Both the position numbers and the translations under genes were made by a program. This document shows positions 36,708 to 45,253 of a DNA stretch of 64,000 nucleotides, piece by piece. The stretch lies in NCBI GenBank assembly GCA_020741775.1, contig DYYG01000031.1:31723-95722 (forward strand), read 5' to 3'. The notes beneath the pieces are model-generated. The model was given only the letters and a program-made list of their open reading frames with translations, had not been told where the DNA came from and did not search any database. The stretch is from Methylorubrum populi (GTDB taxonomy: Bacteria > Pseudomonadota > Alphaproteobacteria > Rhizobiales > Beijerinckiaceae). Position 1 is the stretch's first letter. Every line of letters begins with the position of its first letter.

Positions 36708-37835
36708 TCAGCGATACCGGCCGCGGCGCCAGACGCCATCCTCGCGCATCATGTTCATCAGAAGCCCCTCGCGCAGGCCCCGGTCGGCGATGCGCAGGCG
36801 CTCGGAGGGAAAGACCCGGCGGATCGCTTCCAGGATCGCGCAGCCGGCCAGCACGAGATCGGCCCGGTCGCGGCCGATGCAGGGATTGTCGGCGCGCTGG
36901 TCGAGGCGGGTGTCGAGCAGGTCCTCGATGGCGTCGCTGACCTCCCCGTCGCTCATCCACAGGCCGTCGACCCGGCGCCGCTCGTAGCGGGCGAGGCGCA
37001 GATGCATGGCGGCGAGCGTCGTCACCGTGCCGGAGGTGCCGAGCAGGTGGAAGGCGGGGGCGGTGGCCGCCGCCGCGGCGCGGATCGCGAAGGGGGAGAG
37101 CAGGTCGCCGACCTCCTCCACCATGCCCTCGAAGGTGAGGCGGGTGACCTCGGTGCCGCCATGCCGCTCGGCCAGCGTCACCACGCCGACGGGCAGCGAA
37201 TCCCAGGCGCGGATGCGCAGGGTCGGGTCGGTCGAGGGATTGGCCGCGGCCCCGTCGAGCCAGGCGATCTCGGTGGAGCCGCCGCCGATATCGAAGATCA
37301 CGACCGATTCCGCCAGCGGATCGGCCAGGGCCGCGCAGCCGGTGACGGCGAGATAGGCCTCGGTCTGCCGGTCGACGATCTCCAGGTCGAGCCCGACCTC
37401 AGCGCGCACACGGGCGACGAACTCGGCCCCGTTGACCGCGAGCCGGCACGCCTCGGTGGCGATCACCTTGGAGCGGGCCACCGCCCGCGTCTTCATCTTG
37501 CCCCGGCAGATGCGCAGGGCCTCCACCGTGCGCTCGATGGCGGCCTCGGTGAGTCTGTTGGAATTGCCCAGGCCCTCGCCGAGCCGGACGATGCGGGAGA
37601 AGGCGTCGATCACCCGGAAGCCGTTGGGGGTCGGCTCGGCGATCAGCAGGCGGCAATTGTTGGTGCCGAGATCGAGCGCGGCGTAGGCGTCGCGGCGGCC
37701 GCTGCGGCCGGTCTCGAAATGCGGCGGATAGGACTCGATCGGGCGCCCGCCCGTGACCGTGCGGGAACCCTCCCGCGATGTCTGCGGGCCGGCGGTGGGG
37801 CGGGCCGACACGGCGGCGGCGCTCTCATCCCTCAT
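36708..37835 (-). CDS. Ppx/GppA family exopolyphosphatase / (p)ppGpp phosphohydrolase
   Basis: A 375-residue ASKHA-fold phosphatase. ATP/phosphate-loop motifs AALDLGTNNCRLLIAEP and IFDIGGGSTEIAW, and LGTSGTVTTLA, define the family. An N-terminal 45-residue tail (Ala/Arg/Ser) is not conserved, so a downstream start (near RDAYAALDLG) cannot be excluded. The short single-domain architecture suits the shorter Ppx2-like forms. Whether polyphosphate or pppGpp is the substrate is not readable from the sequence. It is upstream of rlmE, as in many alphaproteobacteria. Confidence 0.9.
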   Translation of the reverse strand: MRDESAAAVSARPTAGPQTSREGSRTVTGGRPIESYPPHFETGRSGRRDAYAALDLGTNNCRLLIAEPTPNGFRVIDAFSRIVRLGEGLGNSNRLTEAAIERTVEALRICRGKMKTRAVARSKVIATEACRLAVNGAEFVARVRAEVGLDLEIVDRQTEAYLAVTGCAALADPLAESVVIFDIGGGSTEIAWLDGAAANPSTDPTLRIRAWDSLPVGVVTLAERHGGTEVTRLTFEGMVEEVGDLLSPFAIRAAAAATAPAFHLLGTSGTVTTLAAMHLRLARYERRRVDGLWMSDGEVSDAIEDLLDTRLDQRADNPCIGRDRADLVLAGCAILEAIRRVFPSERLRIADRGLREGLLMNMMREDGVWRRGRYR

Positions 37836-38077
37836 CGACGCGACCGAACTTCCTGGCGATGCGGCCCGGCAACAGGCAGGGCCGTCGTGGCCACAAAGCT
37901 ACAGGCGTTGCCCGACAACTGCAAAGGCTCGATCACGGGCTCCGCACGATTTGCCGCAAGGATCCTGCGCGAATGACAGCGTCGTCCCCCGAGATCGCGG
38001 GATGCTCCCGAAACCTCCGATCCCGGACAGCCTTCCCGCAGGCCGAGGCGGTGCACGGGGCGCTTCGACGGAGACGC

Positions 38078-39238
38078 TCAGCCCGGCTCCCGGCGCGGCC
38101 CGGCGGGGAGGTTCACGGCGTAGTGGCGGCCCTTCCACACCGCGCGGCCGGCACGGCCCGGCCGCAGCAGCACGTTCCATTGAATCGCCAGGGCCGTGCA
38201 GACGGTGGCGGGATGCAGGGGAATGGTCGAGAGCGGCGCGGCCACCGCGAGGGTGATCGCGGCGCGGGTCGCGAGCGAGACGAGGGCGGCGGCGGCGGCA
38301 AGGGTGGCGGCGCTGGATGTGCCGAAAGCCAGGGCGAGGCCGAGAATCAGCCAGGGCAGGACATGGCCGCCGAACAGCAGCGTGGTCCAGACGGGCAGCG
38401 CCCGGGCCGTCGCCATGCCCTCATGCGCGTTCTTCGAGAAGCCGGCCCAGGCCTGGGCGAAATCCCGGTACATCCGGCAAGCCGCCAGGGCGTGGCCGGC
38501 CACGAGGTCGGTCCGCAAGCCGTGCTCCCGGAACAGCCGCGGCAGACGCACACCGTCGTGCAGGGAGGTGCGGATCGCCCCGTGGCCGCCGGTTCTGGCG
38601 TAGGCTTCGCGCCCGACCAGGATCATCTGCCCGCAGGCCGCCCCGAGGGAGGGCCGGGGCAGGGTGCGCATCAGGGCGATGGGCAGGTAGCCGAGCAACA
38701 GGAAGTCGATCATCGGCACCGTCAGCCGCTCGCCGAGGCTTCCCATCACCTGACGCGGCACGCCGCTGACGAGATCCGCGCCGCTCCGCACGGCATGGGC
38801 GGCCAAGGCCGCCGCCCCATTCGGCGCCAGCGTCACGTCGGCATCGAGGAAGAGCAGATGCTCGCCCCGCGCCTCCGCCGCCAAGGCGAAGCAGGCGTGG
38901 TTCTTGCCGGTCCAGCCCTCGGGCAGGGACGGGACGGAGACCAGCCGCAGGCGCGGATCGGACAGCGCCAGCCGCCCGACGATGGCGGCGGTGTCGTCGG
39001 TGGAATGGTCGTCACCCACCAGCACCTCGACGGACGGGCCGGTGCTCGCCAGCGCCGCCCGCACGGTGCCCTCGATCACCGCCGCCTCGTTGCGGGCCGG
39101 GATCAGGATCGAGACGAGGCCCTCGGTCCGGGAGGGTGCCGGCGTGCGCAGGACCGCGAGATTCATCGCCGCCAGCAGAGCCGGCAGCAGGGCGAGGGCG
39201 AGGCTCAGGCCCGCGAGAACGAGCAGCGCGAGCGTCAT
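38078..39238 (-). CDS. Family 2 glycosyltransferase of the carotenoid locus (CrtQ-like)
   Basis: A 386-residue membrane-bound GT2. An N-terminal hydrophobic segment is followed by SILIPARNEAAVIEGTV (nucleotide-binding start), VGDDHSTDDTAAIV (D-x-D-like), LFLDADVTLAP (DxD) and CGQMILVGREAY, then C-terminal membrane helices. It resembles the 4,4'-diaponeurosporenoate glycosyltransferase CrtQ. It overlaps the upstream acyltransferase gene by 4 bp. It probably glucosylates a C30 carotenoic acid. It is the last gene of the minus-strand crt block. Confidence 0.85.
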   Translation of the reverse strand: MTLALLVLAGLSLALALLPALLAAMNLAVLRTPAPSRTEGLVSILIPARNEAAVIEGTVRAALASTGPSVEVLVGDDHSTDDTAAIVGRLALSDPRLRLVSVPSLPEGWTGKNHACFALAAEARGEHLLFLDADVTLAPNGAAALAAHAVRSGADLVSGVPRQVMGSLGERLTVPMIDFLLLGYLPIALMRTLPRPSLGAACGQMILVGREAYARTGGHGAIRTSLHDGVRLPRLFREHGLRTDLVAGHALAACRMYRDFAQAWAGFSKNAHEGMATARALPVWTTLLFGGHVLPWLILGLALAFGTSSAATLAAAAALVSLATRAAITLAVAAPLSTIPLHPATVCTALAIQWNVLLRPGRAGRAVWKGRHYAVNLPAGPRREPG

Positions 39239-40050
39239 CGGGTCCGCGTCTCCTGCCCCGGTCCGTCATCCCTGTGGCCGGGCTCGAAGCGGCGTCCGGT
39301 CAGGGCGGCGGCGAGGCGCCGCCAGCCATCATAGATTCCCCCGACACCGCGCCGTCCCGCAAGCAGCGTTTCGAACCGGGCGGCATCGCGGGCGATCACG
39401 TCCGCCGAGAGCCGGTCGAGGGTCGCGGTCAGCGCCGTCTCCAACCGCGCGAGACGCTCCGGCCGGGGCAGGGCGAGGAGGTCCGCCGCCGGCAGCGGTG
39501 CGCCGAAGGCGAGGAAGGCTTCCGCTCCGCGCTCGTCCCAGAAGGCGTATTCCACGGCAAGCGGCAGGAACGTCGCCTCGGGCGCGATCTCGGCGAGCCG
39601 GGCGACACCGGGCTTCAGCCCGAGAGGGCGGACGCGCACATCGGCGAAGCGGCCCTGCGCCGTGATCCAGAGAACGCGGTCGGGCCGTGCCAGGATCGCG
39701 CGGGCGGCCGATAGGAATTGCGCCGCCCCCCGCGCGCTGTCGAGGTCGACCGGAAAGGCCCCCAGCTTCCGGAAGATGCCGTATTTCTCCAGCATCGCCG
39801 CATCGATCGGCGCGAAGCTCTCCCGCTCCGGGAACAGGCGCGCGGCGGCCACGATCAGGGTCGCCGCATCCCACCAGGCCGGATGGTTGGCGTAGATCAC
39901 CAGCGGCCCCCGCCGGTCGCCAGCGGGCGGCGCGCCCCAGCGGGCCAGCCGCAGGGCGTTCAGGTGGCGCCGCACGAAGCGGTCGAAATAGGCGCTCATG
40001 AACCGCCAGAGCGGGCCCGAGCGCTCGGGCGGCGGCGATCTGGCCGGCAT
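39235..40050 (-). CDS. PlsC-like acyltransferase of the carotenoid locus (CrtO role proposed)
   Basis: A 271-residue acyltransferase. The catalytic HxxxxD motif is NHPAWWDAATL, and the substrate-binding block follows in WITAQGRFADVRVRPLGLKPG. It overlaps the glycosyltransferase by 4 bp and is 22 bp after the desaturase, so it is part of a translationally linked set. In the C30 staphyloxanthin route, an unrelated enzyme (CrtO) acylates the glucosyl group; here a PlsC-type enzyme is the likely functional equivalent. Inference from context. Confidence 0.85.
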   Translation of the reverse strand: MPARSPPPERSGPLWRFMSAYFDRFVRRHLNALRLARWGAPPAGDRRGPLVIYANHPAWWDAATLIVAAARLFPERESFAPIDAAMLEKYGIFRKLGAFPVDLDSARGAAQFLSAARAILARPDRVLWITAQGRFADVRVRPLGLKPGVARLAEIAPEATFLPLAVEYAFWDERGAEAFLAFGAPLPAADLLALPRPERLARLETALTATLDRLSADVIARDAARFETLLAGRRGVGGIYDGWRRLAAALTGRRFEPGHRDDGPGQETRTR

Positions 40051-40072
40051 GGCGACGGCTCGGGCGGTCCGC

Positions 40073-41611
40073 TCAGGCGCTCCTGCGCCATTCCGGCGCG
40101 GCGCCGGTGCGGAGATCCTGGTCGAGGGCGTCGGCGGCGATCCAGCCGGACATCATCACCATCGGCATGCCCGGCCCCGGATGGGCGGCGCCGCCGGCGA
40201 GGTAGAGGCCGCGCACCTCCCGCGAGCGGTTACCGGGCTTGAAGGCGCCCATCATCCGCCCATGCGAGGCGAGCCCGTAGATCGCCCCGTTCAGCACCTT
40301 GTAGCGGTCGTGGATGTCCTGCGGCGTGAGGTGACGCTCGACGACGATGCGCTCCTCGATATCCGGCATGCCGCCGGTGCGCTTCAGCTTCTCCAGGATG
40401 GTCCGGCGATAGGCCGGAAACATCTTCGACCAATCGTGGTGCGGCCGCAGATACGGTGTGTGCACGAGGACGTAGAGCGCCTCGCCGCCCTCCGGCGCCA
40501 CGCTCGGATCGGTGGAGGAGGGGGCGGCGAGATAGGCGGTCGGGTCGGGCGCCGGCTCGCCCTTGCGATAGATGTAATCGAATTCCTCCTCCGGATCGCG
40601 GGAGAAGACGAAATCATGGTGGTTGAGGTGCTCGTAGCGCCGGTCCAGCCCGAGATAGAGCACCACGCCGGAACAGGCCGGCTCGAAGCTCTTCTTCTCG
40701 TAGGACTTGCCGACCTCGCCGCCGACCAGCTCGCGATAGGTGCGCACGGAATCCATGTTGGAGATGACGGCGTCGTAGGGGGCGACGCCGTCGCGGGTGC
40801 GCAGGCCGCGGAGCTGGCCGCCCGCGATGTCGAGACCCAGAACCTCGTCGGAGGATTTCATCGTGGCGCCGAGTTCGGTCGCGAGCTTCATCAGCCCCTC
40901 GGCCACCGCGCGGGTGCCACCCATCGGATACCAGACCCCTTCGGCCGTCTGCATATGGGCGATGGCGCAGAGCACCGCCGGCGCGCCGTAGGGCGAGGAG
41001 CCGACATATTGCACGAAGTGGTCGAGCATCTGCGCCAGCCGCGCATCCTTGACCTTGCCGCGAATGGTGCTCGCCACGGTGGCGTGCATGCGCAGGGACA
41101 GCACGTCGCGCAGCGTGCCCGGATTCATGTTGGCGCGGATGTCGATCGTATCGAACAGGTCCTGCACCGCCTTCCAGAAGAAGAAGCGCTCGGAGACGCC
41201 GTGCAGGTGCTCGGAAACGGCGATGAACTTCTTGTAGCCGTCCCCCGCCCCCTGGCCCGGCGCGAACCGGTCCATCGTGGCGGCCATGGCGTCCACGTCC
41301 TCGATCAGGTCGATGCGCGACCCGTCGTCGAAGAAGCAGCGCCATTGCGGGTCGAGGCGGCGCAGATCCATGTAATCGTGGACGCTCCGGCCGGCCTCGG
41401 CGAAGATGCGCTCCAGCACCCGGGGCACCGTGAGGATGGTCGGCCCCATATCGAAGCGGAAGCCGCCCTCGTGCAGCACGGCGGCCTTGCCACCCAGCCA
41501 GCTGTTCTTGTCGTAGACCGTGACGCGATGCCCGCGCGCCGCCGCGACGCAGGCCGAGGCGAGACCGCCGAGCCCGCTGCCGACCACCGCGACCGAAGAA
41601 CCCTGGCTCAT
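40073..41611 (-). CDS. CrtI/CrtN-family carotenoid desaturase or oxidase (first copy)
   Basis: A 512-residue FAD-dependent enzyme. Dinucleotide motif VAVVGSGLGGLASACVAAARG is at the N-terminus (after MSQGSS), with GGFRFDMGPTILTVP and the C-terminal YLAGGAAHPGPGMPMVMMSG motif of the phytoene-desaturase family. The start is placed at MSQGSSV (GGAGA upstream); 13 residues of upstream frame are rejected. Whether it performs desaturation (CrtN-like) or terminal-methyl oxidation (CrtP-like) is not determinable by eye, but two paralogues in one locus fit a C30 pathway from squalene/diapophytoene. Confidence 0.9.
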   Translation of the reverse strand: MSQGSSVAVVGSGLGGLASACVAAARGHRVTVYDKNSWLGGKAAVLHEGGFRFDMGPTILTVPRVLERIFAEAGRSVHDYMDLRRLDPQWRCFFDDGSRIDLIEDVDAMAATMDRFAPGQGAGDGYKKFIAVSEHLHGVSERFFFWKAVQDLFDTIDIRANMNPGTLRDVLSLRMHATVASTIRGKVKDARLAQMLDHFVQYVGSSPYGAPAVLCAIAHMQTAEGVWYPMGGTRAVAEGLMKLATELGATMKSSDEVLGLDIAGGQLRGLRTRDGVAPYDAVISNMDSVRTYRELVGGEVGKSYEKKSFEPACSGVVLYLGLDRRYEHLNHHDFVFSRDPEEEFDYIYRKGEPAPDPTAYLAAPSSTDPSVAPEGGEALYVLVHTPYLRPHHDWSKMFPAYRRTILEKLKRTGGMPDIEERIVVERHLTPQDIHDRYKVLNGAIYGLASHGRMMGAFKPGNRSREVRGLYLAGGAAHPGPGMPMVMMSGWIAADALDQDLRTGAAPEWRRSA

Positions 41612-41702
41612 TGGAAACACGTCTCCGGGGGCCTGACAAACAGCCTTCAAAGCGAAGCTAGATCCGGGACGTGGCGGGTCAACGTGCCACCCGGTCGCGC
41701 TT

Positions 41703-42566
41703 CTATCCTTCGTGGCCCCGTCGGGCGGCCAGCGCCCTCAGAAAATTGCCGATCTCCCGCCGCCGCTGCCCGGCTTCGAGGACATCCGCGCCGATGCCGA
41801 GGCGCCAGGCGCGGTGGCGACGGGCCGGCCCGTCATCGTCCGTGAGCTCCGCGATGTCGTCGGCATAGGTCCCCACCGCGCCGTGGTCGGCGGCGAGCCC
41901 AGCGGTGACGACCTCCTCCGCGCTCAGCCGCAGCAAGGCAGCGAGCTCGTCGAAATCGGTTTCGGGGTGATACTGCGTGCCCCAGAACAGCCCGCGCCCG
42001 TAACGGATCTCGATGGCCTGCACATCGAGGACGGCGTTGGCGGCGAGCACGCAGGCGCCGGGCGGCGCCGAGAGCACCGCGTCGAGATGGATCGCCGGCG
42101 CATCCCAGGCGTGGCCGCGGCCGGCGAGAAGGGGATGCGCCGCGCCCGCGCCGGTCGCAGCGAGGCGCCGGGCGAAGCCGTATTCCGGCCCGCGCGGATT
42201 CTTGCCGACCTCGCCACCCGCCACGGCGGCGGCAACCTGCATGCCCCAGCAGGAGCCGAAGACCGGCAGTCCCGCCTCCAAAGCCCCGCGCATCAGATCG
42301 AGCTGGCGCTCCACCGCCGGACCGCCCTCGGCGAGCCTCAAGGTGGAACCGGTCAGCACGAGACCGTCATAGGCGTCGAGGCCGGCCTCGAGTCCGGCCC
42401 CGGCATCGGCAGGATTGAGGAGCGTGCAGGCCGCCTCCGGCGCCAGATCGCCCACCACGGCGGCGAAGGCCTGCGAGGTCGTGCTGCCGATGGCTGCTTC
42501 CCGCTTGGCACGGCCGTCGCGGTCGTTGCCGTCGGCGATCAGCAGGCGCAGCATCGCGTTGGTCAT
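41703..42566 (-). CDS. Class I glutamine amidotransferase-like protein
   Basis: A 287-residue protein with a GMP-synthase-type GATase fold. Nucleophile Cys is in VFGSCWGMQVAAAVAGG, catalytic His and Glu in GTQYHPETDFDEL. No synthase domain is present. Proteins of this type act on gamma-glutamyl amines (PuuD-like) or as free-standing hydrolases, so the role is open. It lies 100 bp after the ABC permease and 91 bp before the carotenoid desaturase, all on the minus strand, so it could be co-transcribed with the crt block. The start is set at MTNAMLRLL. Confidence 0.85.
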   Translation of the reverse strand: MTNAMLRLLIADGNDRDGRAKREAAIGSTTSQAFAAVVGDLAPEAACTLLNPADAGAGLEAGLDAYDGLVLTGSTLRLAEGGPAVERQLDLMRGALEAGLPVFGSCWGMQVAAAVAGGEVGKNPRGPEYGFARRLAATGAGAAHPLLAGRGHAWDAPAIHLDAVLSAPPGACVLAANAVLDVQAIEIRYGRGLFWGTQYHPETDFDELAALLRLSAEEVVTAGLAADHGAVGTYADDIAELTDDDGPARRHRAWRLGIGADVLEAGQRRREIGNFLRALAARRGHEG

Positions 42567-42666
42567 GGGGATCGGGCAGCTCGGCAAGCGTCGGGACGGT
42601 GGCGCATGGCTTTGCCCGATCCGCCGCAGCCGGTCGCGGGCGCCGGTCGCCGCAGGGCGATCCGCC

Positions 42667-43860
42667 TCAGCGTCCTCGGCGGCCGACGATTCCGACCGCC
42701 AGCCCCAACCCCGCCGCCGTCAGGAATGCCAGCACGCCCCAGGCGGGCAGGGCGGCGGCCGCTCCCTCGCTCAGCGCCGACTGATAGGCCTCGATCGCCC
42801 AGGCATTGGGGGTGAGCCAGCCGGCCTGCTGCAGCCAGGGCGGCATCAGGAAGCGGGGCACCATGCTGCCGCCCACCGCCGAGAGCAGCAGCACGCCGAA
42901 GGTCGCGGCGAGATGGGCCTGCTGACGCGTGGCGGAGACGGCGCAGGCGGCAAGCGCGAGGCCGGCGGCCATGGCGGAAACGAGCCCGGAGGTGACGAGC
43001 CAGCCGATCCAGTGGCCGGTGATATCGACCCCATGCAGGAGCGCGGCGGCGGAAAAAATCAGCCCCGCTTGCACCACGCCCTGGCCGAGCAGGAACAGGA
43101 ACTTTCCCAGCACGATCACCGGCAGGCCGCCGGGCCCGGCGGCGAGACGGTCGGCCAAGCCGCCCTCGCGCTCGTCCACCAGGGAGAGGGCTCCCTGCAT
43201 CGCCGCGAACAGCAGGAACACGGCGGTGATCGCGCCCGCATAATAGCTCACCCGGTCGTTGCCGCGCCCGCTCGCGGTGGTGCGGGTCTCGACCAGACGA
43301 GCGAAGGAGAACGGCTCCTTCTTCGCCCGCTGCTCGGCGAAGGCCTCATCGAGGAAGGCGCGCTCGTCCGGGCCGATCTTGCCGGAGCGCTCCACGTCGG
43401 CGACGATGCGGGCGAGCACCACGTCGGGCAAGGCGTCGTTCAGGGTGCGCTGAAGCTGGCCGAGGGCGATCGGCGTGGCGAGCGCCCGCGACGGGCTCTC
43501 GATCAGCAGCACGGGCTGATCCGCGCCTTTGTCCCCCGCCGCCAGATCCCCCCGCAGCACCAGCGCGACATCGACCTCGCCCCGGCGCACCGCACGGAAC
43601 GCGGCCTCGGCATCCGTCACGTCCAGGCGCTCGACGCGCAGGGACGGCTCGGCCTGCAGGGCGGTCACGAGCCGCTGCGTGGTGGCGGTGTGGGCGAGGT
43701 CGGCGAGCCCGAGATGGATGCGGATGCGATCACCGATCGCGCCGGAAAAGATCGCGGCGAAGATCGCGAAGATGACGGTGGGCAGCACGAAGGCCATCAC
43801 CAAAGCCGCACGGTCGCGCAGCAGCGAGAGCCACATCACCCGCATCGCCGCCGCGATCAC
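42667..43860 (-). CDS. ABC-2 type exporter permease
   Basis: A 397-residue ABC2_membrane_3 permease. One N-terminal helix ([20 protein letters not shown]), a large extracytoplasmic domain (residues about 45-210), then five hydrophobic segments ([20 protein letters not shown] onward). This topology fits exporters of drugs or lipids. It overlaps the ATPase gene by 4 bp. The protein is coupled by a chain of 4-bp overlaps to DUF2141 and to a CrtI/CrtN-type enzyme upstream. Confidence 0.9.
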   Translation of the reverse strand: MIAAAMRVMWLSLLRDRAALVMAFVLPTVIFAIFAAIFSGAIGDRIRIHLGLADLAHTATTQRLVTALQAEPSLRVERLDVTDAEAAFRAVRRGEVDVALVLRGDLAAGDKGADQPVLLIESPSRALATPIALGQLQRTLNDALPDVVLARIVADVERSGKIGPDERAFLDEAFAEQRAKKEPFSFARLVETRTTASGRGNDRVSYYAGAITAVFLLFAAMQGALSLVDEREGGLADRLAAGPGGLPVIVLGKFLFLLGQGVVQAGLIFSAAALLHGVDITGHWIGWLVTSGLVSAMAAGLALAACAVSATRQQAHLAATFGVLLLSAVGGSMVPRFLMPPWLQQAGWLTPNAWAIEAYQSALSEGAAAALPAWGVLAFLTAAGLGLAVGIVGRRGR

Positions 43861-44822
43861 GCCGCCGTCTCCAGGGGCGGCGCGGCGGCCAGGACGTCGC
43901 GGTAGAGGGCCTCCAGGCCGGGGCGGCGCACGCGGATCTCGGCGGCCGGAACACCCGCCTGCCGCAGGGCGGCGAGCAGGGCCGCGCCGTCGAGCCCGCC
44001 CGCGGCCCCATGATCGGCCCGCCAGAGACGGTGATCGCCGTCGAGGGGCGAGAAGCCGGCACGGCGCAGGGCCGCCTCGGCGGCGGCGTCGAGGACGCCT
44101 TCCAGCACCGCCTCGTGCTCGGGCGGGGCCGAGGTGAGCGGGCGCATCAACTCGGTGAGGCTGCCCTCGCGCCGGATCGTTCCGTCGGCGAGGATGGCGA
44201 CGCGGTCGGCCAGGCGCTCGGCCTCCGAAAAATCGTGGGTGCTGACGACGAGGCCGGCGCCGCCCGCGCGCAACGAGGCGAGCACCGCGTGGATCGCCGC
44301 GCGCGCCTCGAGATCGACGCCTTGGGTCGGCTCGTCGAGCAGGATCAGATCGGGAGAGGCGAGAAGGCTCGCGGCGATGTTGACCCGGCGCTGGTAGCCG
44401 CCCGAGAGCGTGGCGACGATCCGATCCGTCACCGCGGCGAGGGCGCAGCGCCCGATCACCGCCGCCACGGCCTCACGGCGCTCCCGGCGCGGAAGACCGG
44501 CGAGCCGGGCGAACACGTCGAGGTTCTCCGCGACGGTGAGGCGGGGATAGAGCGCGATTTCCTGCGGCACGAACCCGATTGTCCGGCGCGTCCCCCGGTC
44601 GGATTGCGGATCGCCGCCGAGCACGCGCACCGAACCGGCATCGGGCCGGAGTCGCCCGGCCAGGAGACGGATCAGGCTGGTCTTGCCGGCCCCGTTCGGT
44701 CCGAGCAGCGCCAGCGTCGTGCCGCGATCGAGGGCGAGGTCGACACCGCGCAGGGCTGGGCGGTCGCGATAGGAGAGGGCGGCTCCCTCGACGCGGGCGA
44801 GGGGCGGCGCGGCCTGCATCAA
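43857..44822 (-). CDS. ABC-2 type exporter ATPase
   Basis: A 321-residue ABC ATPase: Walker [14 protein letters not shown]-loop [14 protein letters not shown], signature LSGGYQRRV (Q replaced by Y at LSGGQ), Walker [14 protein letters not shown] and His switch [14 protein letters not shown]. Residues beyond about 230 form a DUF4162-like C-terminal domain typical of DrrA/NatA exporters. It overlaps DUF2141 and permease genes by 4 bp each. Likely exports a lipid or pigment; substrate is not shown. Confidence 0.92.
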   Translation of the reverse strand: MMQAAPPLARVEGAALSYRDRPALRGVDLALDRGTTLALLGPNGAGKTSLIRLLAGRLRPDAGSVRVLGGDPQSDRGTRRTIGFVPQEIALYPRLTVAENLDVFARLAGLPRRERREAVAAVIGRCALAAVTDRIVATLSGGYQRRVNIAASLLASPDLILLDEPTQGVDLEARAAIHAVLASLRAGGAGLVVSTHDFSEAERLADRVAILADGTIRREGSLTELMRPLTSAPPEHEAVLEGVLDAAAEAALRRAGFSPLDGDHRLWRADHGAAGGLDGAALLAALRQAGVPAAEIRVRRPGLEALYRDVLAAAPPLETAA

Positions 44823-45253
44823 CGCCGGGGCAGCGGCCGGGCGAGGCGCACCCGGATCGCGGCACCGGGCTCGCGCAGGGCGAAGCTCGCGCTCGAAAAG
44901 TCCGGTCGGGCCCGGCGCCCGACCGAGCCGGAGAAGCCGTAGGGTTCGAGCGGCAGGCCGAGCCCCGTCCGGTCGAGTCGGCCATTGCCGTTCTCGTCCT
45001 GGAAGGCGGCGACCGCCCAGATCCCTGCGGGCACGCCGTCGAAGACGAAACGCGCAGCCCCGCCCCGGGCCGGGGCATGGCGGCCGATGGGGCAGGCGGC
45101 CTCCGCCAGGCCGCCCTGGCAGAGGGTGACGTAGATGTCGTCGGGCCCCGGCTCCGCCCCCTCGACGATCACCTCCACGCTCGCCGCCAGGGCCGGCCCC
45201 GCGAGGGTGGCCAGCAGCCCGGCAAGGCCCGCGAAGCGCGCGGCCCGCCTCAA
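44819..45253 (-). CDS. Exported DUF2141 protein
   Basis: A 144-residue protein with a signal peptide (cleavage near ALAAS) and a DUF2141 beta-sandwich: VEVIVEGAEPGPDDIYVTLCQ, VFDGVPAGIWAVAAFQDENGNGRLDRTGLGLPLEPYGFS. The DENGNGRLD segment resembles an EF-hand-like loop. It overlaps the carotenoid enzyme gene upstream and the ABC ATPase downstream by 4 bp each. It may bind or chaperone the product of the locus in the periplasm; this is inference. Confidence 0.88.
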   Translation of the reverse strand: MRRAARFAGLAGLLATLAGPALAASVEVIVEGAEPGPDDIYVTLCQGGLAEAACPIGRHAPARGGAARFVFDGVPAGIWAVAAFQDENGNGRLDRTGLGLPLEPYGFSGSVGRRARPDFSSASFALREPGAAIRVRLARPLPRR

